Position numbers and translations under genes: made by a program. Shown here piece by piece: positions 1 through 9,176 of a DNA stretch of 64,000 nucleotides; position 1 is the stretch's first letter, and every line of letters starts with the position of its first letter. Under the pieces are notes generated by a model. The model had not been told where the DNA came from. It did not search any database and saw only the letters and a program-made list of their open reading frames with translations. The stretch spans positions 1 through 64,000 of the forward strand of contig JAFAER010000093.1 in NCBI GenBank assembly GCA_023423895.1. The letters are read 5' to 3'. The DNA is from Pseudomonadota bacterium (GTDB lineage: Bacteria > Myxococcota_A > Polyangia > Polyangiales > Polyangiaceae).

Positions 1-2
1 TG

Positions 3-131
3 TCCGTGACCATCCAGGGCTCTCCCGAGAGCCCCGGCACCCGTCCGGATCCCTCTCGGATCACGGTGACACAGGCCGTCCGCACGGCGGATCAACCGGC
101 AAAAGTAGTTGTCGTCGGCCGGCAAAAGTAA
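3..131 (+). other. Possible 3' end of a coding sequence cut by the window edge
   Basis: An open frame enters from the left edge and stops with TAA at 129-131, giving about 42 residues. The first 30 codons have the GC-rich third positions usual here, but the last codons (from about base 90) are AT-richer and lie in the repeated segment in front of the transposase relic. This fits a gene whose end was replaced by mobile-element DNA, but the fragment is too short to assign to a family. An 8-bp inverted repeat (GGGCTCTC at 17-24, GAGAGCCC at 27-34) lies inside it. Confidence 0.3.
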
Positions 132-137
132 TTGTCG
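96..137. repeat. Two direct repeats ahead of the transposase relic
   Basis: A 19-base word, CCGGCAAAAGTAGTTGTCG, occurs at 96-114 and again at 119-137 with one G-to-A change. It is AT-richer than its surroundings and lies about 150 bases before the transposase start. The likely reading is the left end, or repeated transposase-binding sites, of the insertion element. No inverted copy is visible between 1800 and 2222, so the right end seems lost or diverged. Confidence 0.5.
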
Positions 138-288
138 CTGATCAGCGTCCTTCGAGATCGATTGGAGGGCGCGAGCGGATCGACGTCAACTATCCTTGCC
201 GGCGCATTGCTCCGCCTGAATTGTTACCGGGGGAGCGCCGTTGCCTCACGAGGTTTGCTACCGCCCGTAGCTCACCAATGGAGGTGCG

Positions 289-1800
289 ATGGCGACCACG
301 GCAGCGGCGCGACGGGAGTTCATCGAGGCGGTCACCGTCCGGTATCAAGAGGCGAGCTCGGAGGGGCGGAGTCGAATCCTTGATGAGTTCGTTGCGCTCA
401 CGGGCTTTCATCGGAAGCATGCGATACGGGTGCTCAGCCGAAAGGCGAAGACCACGACGGTAGAGTCAGCGACGGCGACAGCGAAGCCTCGCGCTCGCCT
501 CTACGACGAGGCCGTACGGCAGGCCGTGGTCACTCTCTGGAGGCGTCCGATCGGATCTGCGGGAAGCGTCTCCGCCCGCTGCTGCCCATCCTCGTGCCGG
601 CGCTGGAGAAGCACGGACATCTCAACCTCGACGCCGCCGTTCGCGAGCGCCTGCTAGGCGCGAGCGCGTCGACCCTCGACCGGCTGCTCCGCGAGCCGCG
701 GGCGCTCTCTGGTCGGAGGAGGCGCCGGCGCTCCGCTGCTGGAGGAGTCCGTCGGAGTGTTCCCGTGCGGACGTTTGCCGACTGGAAGGAGCCGTTGCCG
801 GGGTACATGGAGGCGGACCTCGTCGCGCACTGTGGCGACGTCGCCGCCGGTAGCTTCGCGCATACGCTCGTCCTCACGGACATCTCGAGCGGGTGGACGG
901 AGTGCGTCGCTTTGATCGTTCGAGAGGGCTCACTCGTCGTTGATGGGATCGAGCGGCTTCGAGAGACGATGCCGTTTCCGCTTCGCGGGCTCGACACCGA
1001 CAACGGAAGCGAGTTCGTGAACGAGGTACTCCTCGCGTACTGCAACGAGCGCAAGATCGAGTTCACGCGCTCGCGCCCGTACCGGAAGAACGATCAGGCG
1101 TGGGTCGAGCAGAAGAACGGAGCGGTCGTCCGGCGGCTCGTCGGGTACGGTCGCCTGGAAGGGATCGCCGCCGGACATGCGCTCGCACGCCTGTAGTACT
1201 CGGCATCCCGGCTCTTCGTGAATTTCTTCCAGCCGTCGTTCAAGCTCGCCGAGAAGACGCGTGATGGCGCGCGGGTAAAGAAGCGATACCACGCACCGGA
1301 GACCCCCAGTGCCCGCCTCCTCGCGTCGGCCGCGATTGAACCGGCGATGAAGGAGCGCTTGCGCGCCGTGCTGGCGACGTTGGATCCGCTTCGCTTGCTC
1401 GACGAGATCCGCACCGTTCAGCGACACCTTGCGGAGCTCGCGGCAGGAGAGACCGCACAGGTCCTTCCCCATCGTGATGCCGACCTGGAGCGGTTCCTTA
1501 AGAGCCTTGGAGAAGCGTGGCGCGGTGGAGAAGTCCGTCCCACCCACCGAGCTCCGGAAAGCCGGCCCGCCACTGGCGCACTCGGACCGATCCGTTCGAG
1601 TGGCCACGCATCTTGACCTGGCTCGAGACCGAAGCGGAGCGCACCGCAAAGGAGTTGCTTGAGCGCCTCGAGGCGGAGGGCCGGGCACGATCGGGCAAGC
1701 ACAGCTCCGTACCCTGCAGCGGCGGATGAAGGAACGGCGTCGAGTGATGGCGCGGCGGCTCGTCTTCGCGGGGACCTCGAGCTCGGGGTCGCAGGCCTGA
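289..1800 (+). pseudogene. Decayed DDE-type transposase/integrase
   Basis: Joining frames reconstructs one transposase of about 500 residues. It starts at ATG 289 behind a GGAGG site with an N-terminal helical DNA-binding region (GFHRKHAIRVL). Near 541 one missing base in CTCTGG/AGGCG shifts frame 1 to frame 3. The catalytic core follows, with the three acidic residues in MEADLVAHCG, GLDTDNGSEF and the E of DQAWVEQKNG. A TAG at 1194-1196 interrupts a stretch reading LARL-stop-YSASRLFVNFF. Frame 2 then carries KPARHWRTRTDPFE (about 1550-1690) and frame 1 carries QLRTLQRRMKERRRVMARRL to TGA at 1800. Three frameshifts and one nonsense codon make it inactive. The RNase H-fold integrase assignment rests on the visible motifs; the exact IS family is not determined. 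Confidence 0.88.
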
Positions 1801-2222
1801 TGGGCAACGTCTCCAGCCGAATCCCCAGGTTGTCAGTCTCCCCCTCGCGCTCCCCCGCTGTGGCCCGCTTCGACGGGTTGGAGACTCTTTCGGGCGCGAG
1901 GTCGTCTTGGGAAGAACGACCACTACATGCGATCTGCATGTTCGAGAGAGACGCCGGGTAGCATCATCGTGACGCCCAGCGGTAACATTCCGGGTTGAGG
2001 CAACACGAAGGGAGTTCGCAATTGACGTCAGGCAGGCGACGTTCCCACCCACCGGATGTCTGTGCGGACGTCGTCGGGACTTCAGACCGGCTGCCGCGCG
2101 CACGGCGCGTGCCATCCGACATCCGACGCAAGACGGGTCATCCCGCTCTCGAGCGGCAAGGAGAGCGGGATGAACGGTCTGCTCTTGGTGCGCCGTCGTG
2201 GCGGCGCGGCCACTCAGTGGAG
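1801..2222. other. Non-coding interval between transposase relic and lipoprotein gene
   Basis: No convincing gene is seen on either strand; the open frames here lack recognisable domains and start sites. The interval contains the strong inverted repeat described at 2138-2173 and possibly the lost right end of the mobile element. Confidence 0.5.
2138..2173 (-). terminator. Perfect 13-bp stem-loop after the 2223-3176 gene
   Basis: TCATCCCGCTCTC (2138-2150) is exactly complementary to GAGAGCGGGATGA (2161-2173) across a 10-base loop. It lies 50 bases past the stop of the minus-strand lipoprotein gene. There is no T-run on either side, so it would be an atypical terminator or an mRNA-stabilising hairpin. 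Confidence 0.6.
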
Positions 2223-3176
2223 CTAGGGCGCCGTGAGCTCACACTTGCTGTCCACACACGCCATGCCTTCGCAGCACGGGTTGTACCTGGGGTGGCAGGC
2301 CTCGCCCACGGCGGCCACGCACGCCGTACACTGGTTTGCAAGACCGATCCTGAAGCAGGCGAAGCCGGGGCAGCACGTGCCCGGACCGGGGCAACCTTCG
2401 CCGTCGGGAATGCACGCGAGCGGCGCTTCACATGTGTTGTTCGCGTTGCAAGTGAGCTCGCCGCAGCAGGTCGCGCCGCCGCTGCAGTCGCCGCCTTCGT
2501 CCACGCACGGCGGAGGCGGGGCTGCGCAGACGTTGTTCGCGTCGCACATGAGGTCGCCGCAGCAGGTCAAGCCGCCGGCGCAGTCGCCGCCTTCCTTGAT
2601 GCAGGGCGTTTCGCAGACGTTGTTCGCGTTGCAGTCGAGCTGGTCACAGCACATCGCGCCGCCGCTGCAATCGCCGCCCACCTCGACGCACGGCGGAGGC
2701 GGGGTCTCGCAATGACCCTTCGGGTTGCAGACGAGGTCGCCGCAACACTTCCCCGCTGCCCCACAGTCGCCGCCTTCGGCCACGCACTGCGCAGCCGGCA
2801 CGCACACGGTGACGATGCCGCTGCCACCACACTCGAGCCCGTCGCAGCAATCCTCGGCCGCTACGCAGCTCTCGTTCTCCGCCTTGCAGAGTCCGCCGGC
2901 ATCCGCGTCGGGCTTGTCGCCGGCGTCCCCGTCGGACGCATCGGATGCATCGGATGCATCTTTGCCACCGTCACCCGCGTCCGGTGACTTCTGGTCCGTC
3001 GTCGCGTCGTCCGTCGAGCCGTCGTACGGGTTCGCGTCCGCGCGGCCGTCCGTGCCGGTCTCCGGCACGTCTTCGATTCCCGGACTGTCTGCTGACGAGC
3101 ATGCGGCGATCGCCGCAAAGAAGATCATCGGAACGACGCCGGCAACCAGGGTTCTCGAAGAACGTTTCACGTACAC
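2223..3176 (-). CDS. Cysteine-rich repeat lipoprotein (Dickkopf/colipase-like knots)
   Basis: 317 residues. The N-terminus has basic residues, a hydrophobic segment and a lipobox with the lipidated cysteine at 26 (AAIAAC), so it should be a cell-envelope lipoprotein. Residues 30-95 form an Asp/Ala/Gly-rich linker that includes a tandem DAS triplet. From about 95 to the end run eight or so cysteine modules of the form EGGDC-GG--CC--L-C---N-C, each about 30 residues with six cysteines. These resemble disulfide-knotted Dickkopf-type repeats and would fold only in an oxidising compartment. The gene follows the IgGFc-type gene of cassette 1 on the same strand after 215 bases, so it may be an extra cassette member or a separate unit. 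Ligand and function are unknown. Confidence 0.85.
   Translation of the reverse strand: MYVKRSSRTLVAGVVPMIFFAAIAACSSADSPGIEDVPETGTDGRADANPYDGSTDDATTDQKSPDAGDGGKDASDASDASDGDAGDKPDADAGGLCKAENESCVAAEDCCDGLECGGSGIVTVCVPAAQCVAEGGDCGAAGKCCGDLVCNPKGHCETPPPPCVEVGGDCSGGAMCCDQLDCNANNVCETPCIKEGGDCAGGLTCCGDLMCDANNVCAAPPPPCVDEGGDCSGGATCCGELTCNANNTCEAPLACIPDGEGCPGPGTCCPGFACFRIGLANQCTACVAAVGEACHPRYNPCCEGMACVDSKCELTAP
2430..2830. repeat. Imperfect tandem repeats coding cysteine-knot modules
   Basis: A roughly 90-base unit recurs about four to five times, recognisable by CGCCGCAGCAGGTC followed by CGCCGCC-GCGCAGTCGCCGCC. The DNA similarity follows the protein repeat of the lipoprotein gene and suggests expansion by slippage or unequal recombination. 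Nearby, the 9-base word GCATCGGAT repeats around 2938-2958. Confidence 0.7.
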
Positions 3177-3391
3177 CTCACGATGGAGAGGGTCGAAGAC
3201 TGACGAGCGGGGACGCGAGGGTTCTGGATGCTCTCCGCCCTCGCCGAAGACGAGTCACGGCAGATCCGACCTGAGGTCCTACGTCCCCGAGAGGTTGATC
3301 TCACGACGACGCCGTTGTGATCACCCCGAGCTCGAGTTTTTTTCGAAAATCGACTCACGCTCGGGAATCTCTCGTCGAAAGCGGTGCGCTT

Positions 3392-5221
3392 CTACTGGAC
3401 GACGGGCGGCGGTGCATCATGGATCGGGCGGCTGCCCATGCCGCCGGCGTAGCCATAGCTCGCAGCGTAGGCGGTGCCCCACACGGTGACCGAGAACGGG
3501 CCGACGCTTCGGGCCTCGAGCCGGCCCGTCCCGCACGTCCCCTTCGGGTAGGACTGTGGTGCGTACCCCTTCGTCACTTCCACCCAGGTGTATTCGTATT
3601 CGCCGGCGCTGCCGAGCGGCTGCCATCCTGTCAGCTCGCCTGCGCAGTCGAGATCCACGGGCGCGAAGCCGGTCGCCGTCTTTCGGCGTACGACCGTGAT
3701 GGACGTGTCCGGGAAGGTGTAGTCCGCGAAGAAGACGTACCGGTCGAGGAACTGGTCCGTCGGGACGAGGTTCACGAAGTCCGGGTCTCCCGTCTTCCAG
3801 CCGCCCCCAGGCGCGCCCGAGCTCCCGCCGCCGGAGACGTCACCGCTGTACGTCGAGCTCGCCATGTGCACGGACGCATAAAACGGGTGCTTGGAGTCCT
3901 GGCTCCTGACGACACCGATGAAGTCGCTCATGAAGTACGCGACCTCTCCGGCCGCGAGCTCGTAGGGCGCGCCCGGCGGCTTCTCGGGCTCGTAGGTGAG
4001 GACCGTCCCGTCGACCGCGCCAACGAGCATCCACGGGACCGTCTCGCGGGCTTTCCCGGTGATGTCCTCGAGCCGCGAGCGATGAGGCACGAGGGCGTAT
4101 TCGGTCCCCCACTGAGCGAACGGCGGGATCTGTTGCTGCATCAGATCGCAAGCCATGAAGTCCTGCGGGATCTTCGTGCACTCGGCTCCGCCGAAGACCG
4201 CGATGCGCTTGTCCGACGAGATGGGGCTCCCCGTGAGCTCGCGCCGCTGGTTGATCTGGAGGACCTGACCACGCGACAGGGTCCACGTCTGCACTTCGTT
4301 CTCACCACCCGCAGGGATCCCGTTGCCGGCAAGGATCGCCTGGTTGGGACGCATCGTGACGTGGGTGTCGTCCTCGTCCGCGATGATCTGCAGCGTCCGC
4401 CGGATCGAGTACGTGGGGTCGCCGAACCTGCCGGCCGAAATCGCCACGTACGTCGTGTCCCACGAAGACACCGGCAAGAGCAGCGTGGCCGTGGGAATGG
4501 TGCTCTCGGCGCCGCCGTACGGAAAGATCGTGTACGCCGAGACAGGCGCATCAGCGGTGATCTTGAACGCCTTGTTGATCGACGTCCCATGGCGGAGGGG
4601 ATCGGTACGCAGCGCGGGGACGACGCCGTTCGGGCATCGGATCGGATTGTTGCCGTAGAGCGTGTCGGCCTGCGAGAGGAACACGATCGCCACCTCGCCC
4701 GGCGGGAGCGGTCCGTCGAGTCGCGTGTAGTGAGCGATGTCACCTTCCAGCTTCGTCGTGTACGTCGACTGGGAGATGTCGAGCGCATCGGCGCCGAACG
4801 CGGCGGTCAGGCTGACCGCGCGATCCCAGGTGTTCGTGACGACCGTGGCGAAGCACGAGCCCATGCTGTACGCCGCGTCCTCGGGCGGAACCGTCCAGAA
4901 CGAACATCCGATCGACCCCCGGGACAGCTCCGCGGCGGAGCATGCCTCCACACAACGGTCGACCGCACACCCCTGGTCCGGGCCACACGCCGCCTCGACG
5001 GTCTCCTCGCCGTCACAGACCTTCAGGACCTTCTTGAGGTCGGGAGAGCAGCGGAACCCGCACACCGGCGCGTCGGGCGTGCCTGAGTCCGGCAGCTGGC
5101 CTGGGCCGTCGTCGAACTTGCTGCGGTCGCTCGAGCAAGCGACGACCAGCGCGAGCGGGATCGACGCCCACGCGAGCGCCGAGGACAACCGGATGGGGCG
5201 AGCTTCGAACGGCACAGTCAT
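3392..5221 (-). CDS. IgGFc-binding-type surface lipoprotein, cassette 1
   Basis: 609 residues, last gene of cassette 1, starting 15 bases after the stop of the RCC1 gene. The lipobox is LALVVAC with Cys29. A cysteine cluster at about 50-100 (CGFRCSPDL, CGPDQGCAVDRC) precedes the domain related to the N-terminal part of the animal Fc-gamma-binding protein (IgGFc-binding family). Its hallmark is seen around residues 215-245: SAYTIFPYGGAES then LLLPVSSWDTTYVAIS. The C-terminus GYAGGMGSRPIHD is shared with copy 3. Bacterial members are abundant in Myxococcota and are generally considered secreted or surface adhesion proteins, but IgG binding is not implied here. The gene is closest to 46924-48738 and more distant from 37138-38895. 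Confidence 0.88.
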   Translation of the reverse strand: MTVPFEARPIRLSSALAWASIPLALVVACSSDRSKFDDGPGQLPDSGTPDAPVCGFRCSPDLKKVLKVCDGEETVEAACGPDQGCAVDRCVEACSAAELSRGSIGCSFWTVPPEDAAYSMGSCFATVVTNTWDRAVSLTAAFGADALDISQSTYTTKLEGDIAHYTRLDGPLPPGEVAIVFLSQADTLYGNNPIRCPNGVVPALRTDPLRHGTSINKAFKITADAPVSAYTIFPYGGAESTIPTATLLLPVSSWDTTYVAISAGRFGDPTYSIRRTLQIIADEDDTHVTMRPNQAILAGNGIPAGGENEVQTWTLSRGQVLQINQRRELTGSPISSDKRIAVFGGAECTKIPQDFMACDLMQQQIPPFAQWGTEYALVPHRSRLEDITGKARETVPWMLVGAVDGTVLTYEPEKPPGAPYELAAGEVAYFMSDFIGVVRSQDSKHPFYASVHMASSTYSGDVSGGGSSGAPGGGWKTGDPDFVNLVPTDQFLDRYVFFADYTFPDTSITVVRRKTATGFAPVDLDCAGELTGWQPLGSAGEYEYTWVEVTKGYAPQSYPKGTCGTGRLEARSVGPFSVTVWGTAYAASYGYAGGMGSRPIHDAPPPVVQ

Positions 5222-5236
5222 CGACCTTTCATCGCC

Positions 5237-6682
5237 TCAGAAGGCAACCTTCACCGGCGTGGGATGCTCGTCCTTGTCGGACGTCCTCTGCCCCAGCTCG
5301 CCGTATTCGTTGTTCCCCCAGCACTCGACCCCGCCGTCCTTCAGGAGCGCGCAAATCGCGCGATGGCTGGTGGCGATCTGCACGGCGTGTCCCTTGAAGG
5401 CATCGACCTTCACGAACAGCGTCGAGAAGCCGACGCCGAGACGGCCGCGATGATCGACGCCGCAGCAGTGGACGCTTCCATCCGTCATCCGCGCGCAGGT
5501 GAGCTCGTCGCCGAGAGCGAGTTGCTGAGGCCATGCCTTGCCGCTGATCGGCGCGTGTGCGGGCAGGCGTTCGACGTCGAAGAGACCCGTGCAGAGCGCA
5601 CCGAAGTCGCTCCTTCCCCAGCAGTAGACCTCTCCGCCTGCGATGACGCATGCGTGCGCATGGGGAGGCGCACCGCCCGGCGGTGCCTTCGGCGGCGCCA
5701 CCTTGCCGAGGGCGCCTTCGTTGTTGCGATCCAGCGTGTTCGAGACCGCGAAGCTCGTGACGTCCTCGAGGTGCTCGACGAGCACGGGCCGCTCGTCGGG
5801 GCTGAGAGACGCAAGCCGACCGGCGAGGACGCCCTGCGATCCGTTGAGCGCGCCCCAGCTCGCCACCTTGCCGTCGGTCGTGAGGCCCAGCGTCGTCGCT
5901 GTTCCGATCGCGAACCTCGCGAGGTCGAAGGAGCCCGTCGCGATCTCCGTCGGGACGGCAACGGCGGCCGTCGCGCTCGTGATCTGCTTCGAGTAGTTCT
6001 CGCCCCAGCAGGAGACGTTCCCCGACTGGAGCACGGCGCACACGACGCGGTCACCGACGTCGATGCGTGCGATCGACTCCTTGACCGACACCACCGACGG
6101 GACCGGATGGTCCGCGAAGTCGGACGTCGGAGTCTCTCCCGAGAGCGCGAGCTGTCCGTTTTGATTGCTGCCCCAGCACTTCGCCGTGCCGTCATCCAGG
6201 ACGGCACAGTTCGTCCTACCGCGGGAGCTGATCTGCGTGACGCCAGCGAGATCCTCGATCGTGCGCACGGGCGGCGCCGCACCACCGTCCGGCAGAGCGG
6301 TCCTCCCCGTCGCGCCCGAACGCGTGTCGCCCCAGCAGCGGACGGTGCCGTCGCTCATGCGCGCACAGAAGTGATAGCGGCCCGCGACGAGCTGCACGGC
6401 GCAAGAAGAAGCTCCCGTCGCGCACACGACCGGCTCGTCCGCAGGGTCGAAGGGATCGCGCGGCGTACGTCCAGCGTCGGCATCGGCGTCGCTACCGCCG
6501 TCGCCGTTGGTGTCCGGCGGCAGGTTCACCGTCGCGTCCGGCCCCGCATCGAGTTCATCGGTCGAACCGGGCGGATCGATCGATGTTTCGTCGGTGCAGG
6601 CAACGACCAACGCGGCGAGCGCAGCGGATGTCGCCGCGCCGATCACGAACGTGCGCGTGGGGCCCAGGATGAACGTTTTCAC
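5237..6682 (-). CDS. RCC1-repeat (beta-propeller) lipoprotein, cassette 1
   Basis: 481 residues from a GTG start at 6682. This start gives a 4-base GTGA overlap with the preceding stop and places a signal peptide at the front (lipobox LVVAC, Cys29); the open frame extends further upstream but without signal sequence. A linker rich in Asp/Gly leads to a CATGASSCAVQL motif shared by the three copies, then repeats of the RCC1/BNR kind, each with C-R--DGT--CWG or C-VL--G---CWG and a Gly-rich turn. Such repeats build a seven-bladed propeller; the paired Cys/Trp residues are unusual for eukaryotic RCC1 and common in myxobacterial secreted forms. Likely an exported binding protein. Confidence 0.87.
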   Translation of the reverse strand: MKTFILGPTRTFVIGAATSAALAALVVACTDETSIDPPGSTDELDAGPDATVNLPPDTNGDGGSDADADAGRTPRDPFDPADEPVVCATGASSCAVQLVAGRYHFCARMSDGTVRCWGDTRSGATGRTALPDGGAAPPVRTIEDLAGVTQISSRGRTNCAVLDDGTAKCWGSNQNGQLALSGETPTSDFADHPVPSVVSVKESIARIDVGDRVVCAVLQSGNVSCWGENYSKQITSATAAVAVPTEIATGSFDLARFAIGTATTLGLTTDGKVASWGALNGSQGVLAGRLASLSPDERPVLVEHLEDVTSFAVSNTLDRNNEGALGKVAPPKAPPGGAPPHAHACVIAGGEVYCWGRSDFGALCTGLFDVERLPAHAPISGKAWPQQLALGDELTCARMTDGSVHCCGVDHRGRLGVGFSTLFVKVDAFKGHAVQIATSHRAICALLKDGGVECWGNNEYGELGQRTSDKDEHPTPVKVAF

Positions 6683-7914
6683 TTCTTCAGATCTCGGTGC
6701 ATGGCGATCCCGGCGCCGGCGACCCAGAGGTCGTCCGCTCCTCGTCCCCAGATAGCGTAGAACGGCTCGACGACCGGATACTTGGTGACCGTGACGAAGG
6801 CCTGCTTCCAGCGCGTACCGTCCCAGTGTTTCAGCCGCCCGAAGTCGCCTCCGATCCAGGCATCGTTCGCGCCGACACCCCACACCGCGTTCGGCAAGAA
6901 AAGCCCCTTCTCTTCGAGCGCGGTGTACGTCCACGAGTACGTCTGGCCGCCGTCGGCGGTCACGCCCCGGACGTAACCAGGGCGACCGAAGGCTTGCTCG
7001 CCGACGATCCACATCGTCCCATCCGCGCTCGACGACACGCCCCACGTGACGTTCAGCTGCGCGTAGGCGTTGTCGGCCGCGTACGCCGGATCGCCTGGCA
7101 ACACGACGTCGGTGAAGTCACTCGAGCCGACCGCGAGGCGTCGCACCGCGAGCACGGGGATGTTCTTGGGATTGTTGCGCGTGCCGACGAGCCAGACGCC
7201 GCTCGCTGCCGAGCCCCAAACGCGCGCGAACCGGATCGGCTCGGAGCTCGCCGGATCCAGCGTCCAGCCTGCGCCCTCTCCCGTGTAGTGGAGGACTCGA
7301 CCTTTGAAGCCGGGCGTCGCCCCAGGTCCTGTCGCCCACACGTCATCGGGGCCCGTTCCGTAGATCGACGTGATCGGCGTCGTGTCGCCGGGAAGCGCGT
7401 CGACCGCTGTGAAGACGATCGCCGCCGAGCTCGCGCCCTGACCGTGCAACAGGCCGCTCGTCGTTCCGACCCAGATGTCCGTGGGGCCGCTGCCCCAGAT
7501 CGAGACGAGCTCTCCGAGCTCGCTCGCATGCACGGCCCATGTCGATCCGTCCCAGCGCAGGATCGATCCCTCACTGCTGACCGCCCACGCGACTCCGGTG
7601 GCATCCGACCAGCCGGCTCGCAGGGTCTGATCCGCAGGAACCGCCGTATGGCAGAAGTCTTCCGCCGAGCAGGTCCTCGGTCCAGCGTCGACGTCCGTTC
7701 CGGCATCGACGTCGTCGGACGCGTCCCCGGCCGAGCCGTCCAACGTCGGCACGCTTGTGCCGTCTCTCGGGACGTCGTCGGGCACGGTCGGGTCCGGCGA
7801 CTCCGAGCACGCGACGAGCGCTCCGACGACGCCAAGCGCAGTGATGACCGCGGCCGCACGCAGCGCCGGCGGGATTCGACCAAAGCTCGAGAACGTGGAT
7901 TGCTGGCGCATCAT
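6679..7914 (-). CDS. Seven-bladed propeller lipoprotein 2, cassette 1
   Basis: 411 residues. The start is ATG 7914, whose A is the last base of the upstream TGA (TGATG), giving a one-base overlap; a second ATG follows directly. Lipobox GALVAC with Cys36. After a DDVDAGTDVDAG linker and the motif CSAEDFCHTAV there are seven recurrences of a W-G-(S/T)-G-(P)-(N/D)-D-(V/I)-W-(V/A)-G pattern about 45-55 residues apart, the signature of one blade each. This protein aligns in order and motif with 50166-51344 (CSDDGFCHTAV) and, more weakly, 34626-35807 (CSDGFCIVDL). It lies between the other propeller and the RCC1 gene with overlaps at both ends. Confidence 0.87.
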   Translation of the reverse strand: MMRQQSTFSSFGRIPPALRAAAVITALGVVGALVACSESPDPTVPDDVPRDGTSVPTLDGSAGDASDDVDAGTDVDAGPRTCSAEDFCHTAVPADQTLRAGWSDATGVAWAVSSEGSILRWDGSTWAVHASELGELVSIWGSGPTDIWVGTTSGLLHGQGASSAAIVFTAVDALPGDTTPITSIYGTGPDDVWATGPGATPGFKGRVLHYTGEGAGWTLDPASSEPIRFARVWGSAASGVWLVGTRNNPKNIPVLAVRRLAVGSSDFTDVVLPGDPAYAADNAYAQLNVTWGVSSSADGTMWIVGEQAFGRPGYVRGVTADGGQTYSWTYTALEEKGLFLPNAVWGVGANDAWIGGDFGRLKHWDGTRWKQAFVTVTKYPVVEPFYAIWGRGADDLWVAGAGIAMHRDLKK

Positions 7915-9176
7915 CACTCGGACTCCTCCACGCCGGGCTTGGGCCCCGTGTAGTGGAGCGAAACGGAGTCGCCGACGATCCAGACGTCGTTCGGGCCCGA
8001 GCCCCACACGGCCGCGAGGCGCGGCTTCCTGCCGATCGCAAACGCCGCGGTCGACTTCTTCCAGCCCGTTCCGTCGAAGTGCAGGATCGTGCCGTTGTCA
8101 CCAACGGCCCAGACGTCGTTCGCGCCCGAGCCCCAGACGCCGTGGAGCGCCTCCATCGTGGGCGAAGCCACGATGTCCCATCGCGATCCGCCGTTCGTCA
8201 TGTGACGGATCGTTCCGTTGTCGCCGACGGCCCAGATGTCGTCCGGACCGGAGCCCCAGATCGCTTCGAGCCTTTGCGTCGACTGGCTCTCCACGGGCGT
8301 CCAGACCATCACGCCCGCGTCATTGGCAGTCCCGTGCACGGTGATGCCACGCTGCCAGCCGTTGTTCTCCGAATTGTCAGCGACGTACCAGATGTCGTTC
8401 GCCGTGCCCCAGAACCCGTGGATCGATCCCTCGCCCTTCGCGATGGCCCACGAGGTCCCCCCATCCGGGTCAGCCGCTTTGACCCACTGGTTGTAAGCGG
8501 CGAACTCCGATCCGACCATCAGGAACCGCGAGCGGAACCCGATGCGGACGTCGTCGGGTCCGGTGCCCCAGACCGTCGTCGCCGCGCGCTGCTCGGGGAG
8601 CTGGCCAGCGAGACCTTCCACGAACGTCCACGTCGTTCCGCCGTTCGCCCAGCCGGTGCCGTGCAAGATGACGTCGGTCATGCTGACCACCCACACGTCG
8701 TTCGGGCCAGAGCCCCACACGCTTCGGAACGTGTTGAACGTCGCCTCCTGCGGTGGCGCCGTCTTCTCCCAAGCCTTGCCGTCGTAGTGGATGATCATAC
8801 CGCCGGACCCCACGGCCCAGACGTCGTTCGGGCCGCTGCCCCACAGCGAAGTGAGCGAGTGGAGCGTGCTGAGACTGGTCGGCACGGGACACCACGCCGC
8901 CTCTTCGCAGCTGAGCTGGTGACTGACGCAGTTCGGATCGGAGGGCTCACAGCCGCTGTCGACCACGGCGTCCGCAGGCGCATCCACGCCGGCATCGGTG
9001 CTCGTCTCGCCGAGCGTCACCGATCCGTCGGTCGCGGGTCCAACGGCTTGCTCGGTCTCGGCGCAGCTCGCGAACGAGGCCACCAGCCCTACCGCCAGGA
9101 GCAGCGCCGATCCGACGACCAGCACCTTGTCCGTTCGAGAGCGCGTCCTCGCGCCCGTCAGCATGATGCGCTTCAT
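7914..9176 (-). CDS. Seven-bladed propeller lipoprotein 1, cassette 1
   Basis: 420 residues; starts with ATG at 9176 in an ATGA overlap with the upstream gene. A basic N-region, hydrophobic core and lipobox SFASC (Cys38) mark an exported lipoprotein. The mature protein opens with CEEAAWCPVP, matching CAEVPWCPVP in copy 3. It then carries seven blades with the motif VWGSGPNDVWAVG, each followed by a T/M-I-H-(Y/F)-D-G--W strand, as in photosynthesis-system-II-assembly/BNR-like propellers. No enzymatic residues are recognisable, so a scaffold or binding role is the best inference. Confidence 0.88.
   Translation of the reverse strand: MKRIMLTGARTRSRTDKVLVVGSALLLAVGLVASFASCAETEQAVGPATDGSVTLGETSTDAGVDAPADAVVDSGCEPSDPNCVSHQLSCEEAAWCPVPTSLSTLHSLTSLWGSGPNDVWAVGSGGMIIHYDGKAWEKTAPPQEATFNTFRSVWGSGPNDVWVVSMTDVILHGTGWANGGTTWTFVEGLAGQLPEQRAATTVWGTGPDDVRIGFRSRFLMVGSEFAAYNQWVKAADPDGGTSWAIAKGEGSIHGFWGTANDIWYVADNSENNGWQRGITVHGTANDAGVMVWTPVESQSTQRLEAIWGSGPDDIWAVGDNGTIRHMTNGGSRWDIVASPTMEALHGVWGSGANDVWAVGDNGTILHFDGTGWKKSTAAFAIGRKPRLAAVWGSGPNDVWIVGDSVSLHYTGPKPGVEESE

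Noticed and set aside
2430..2830. Tandem repeats considered as a CRISPR array
   Set aside because: The repeats keep frame with a cysteine-rich protein and there are no unique spacers of constant length.
1995..2987. 330-residue plus-strand frame
   Set aside because: It runs antisense to the cysteine-rich lipoprotein and is made of repeated Ala/Val/Arg stretches that mirror its repeats.
3317..5086. 589-residue plus-strand frame
   Set aside because: It is the reverse of the IgGFc-type gene; repeated Arg/Asp/Val composition without domain.
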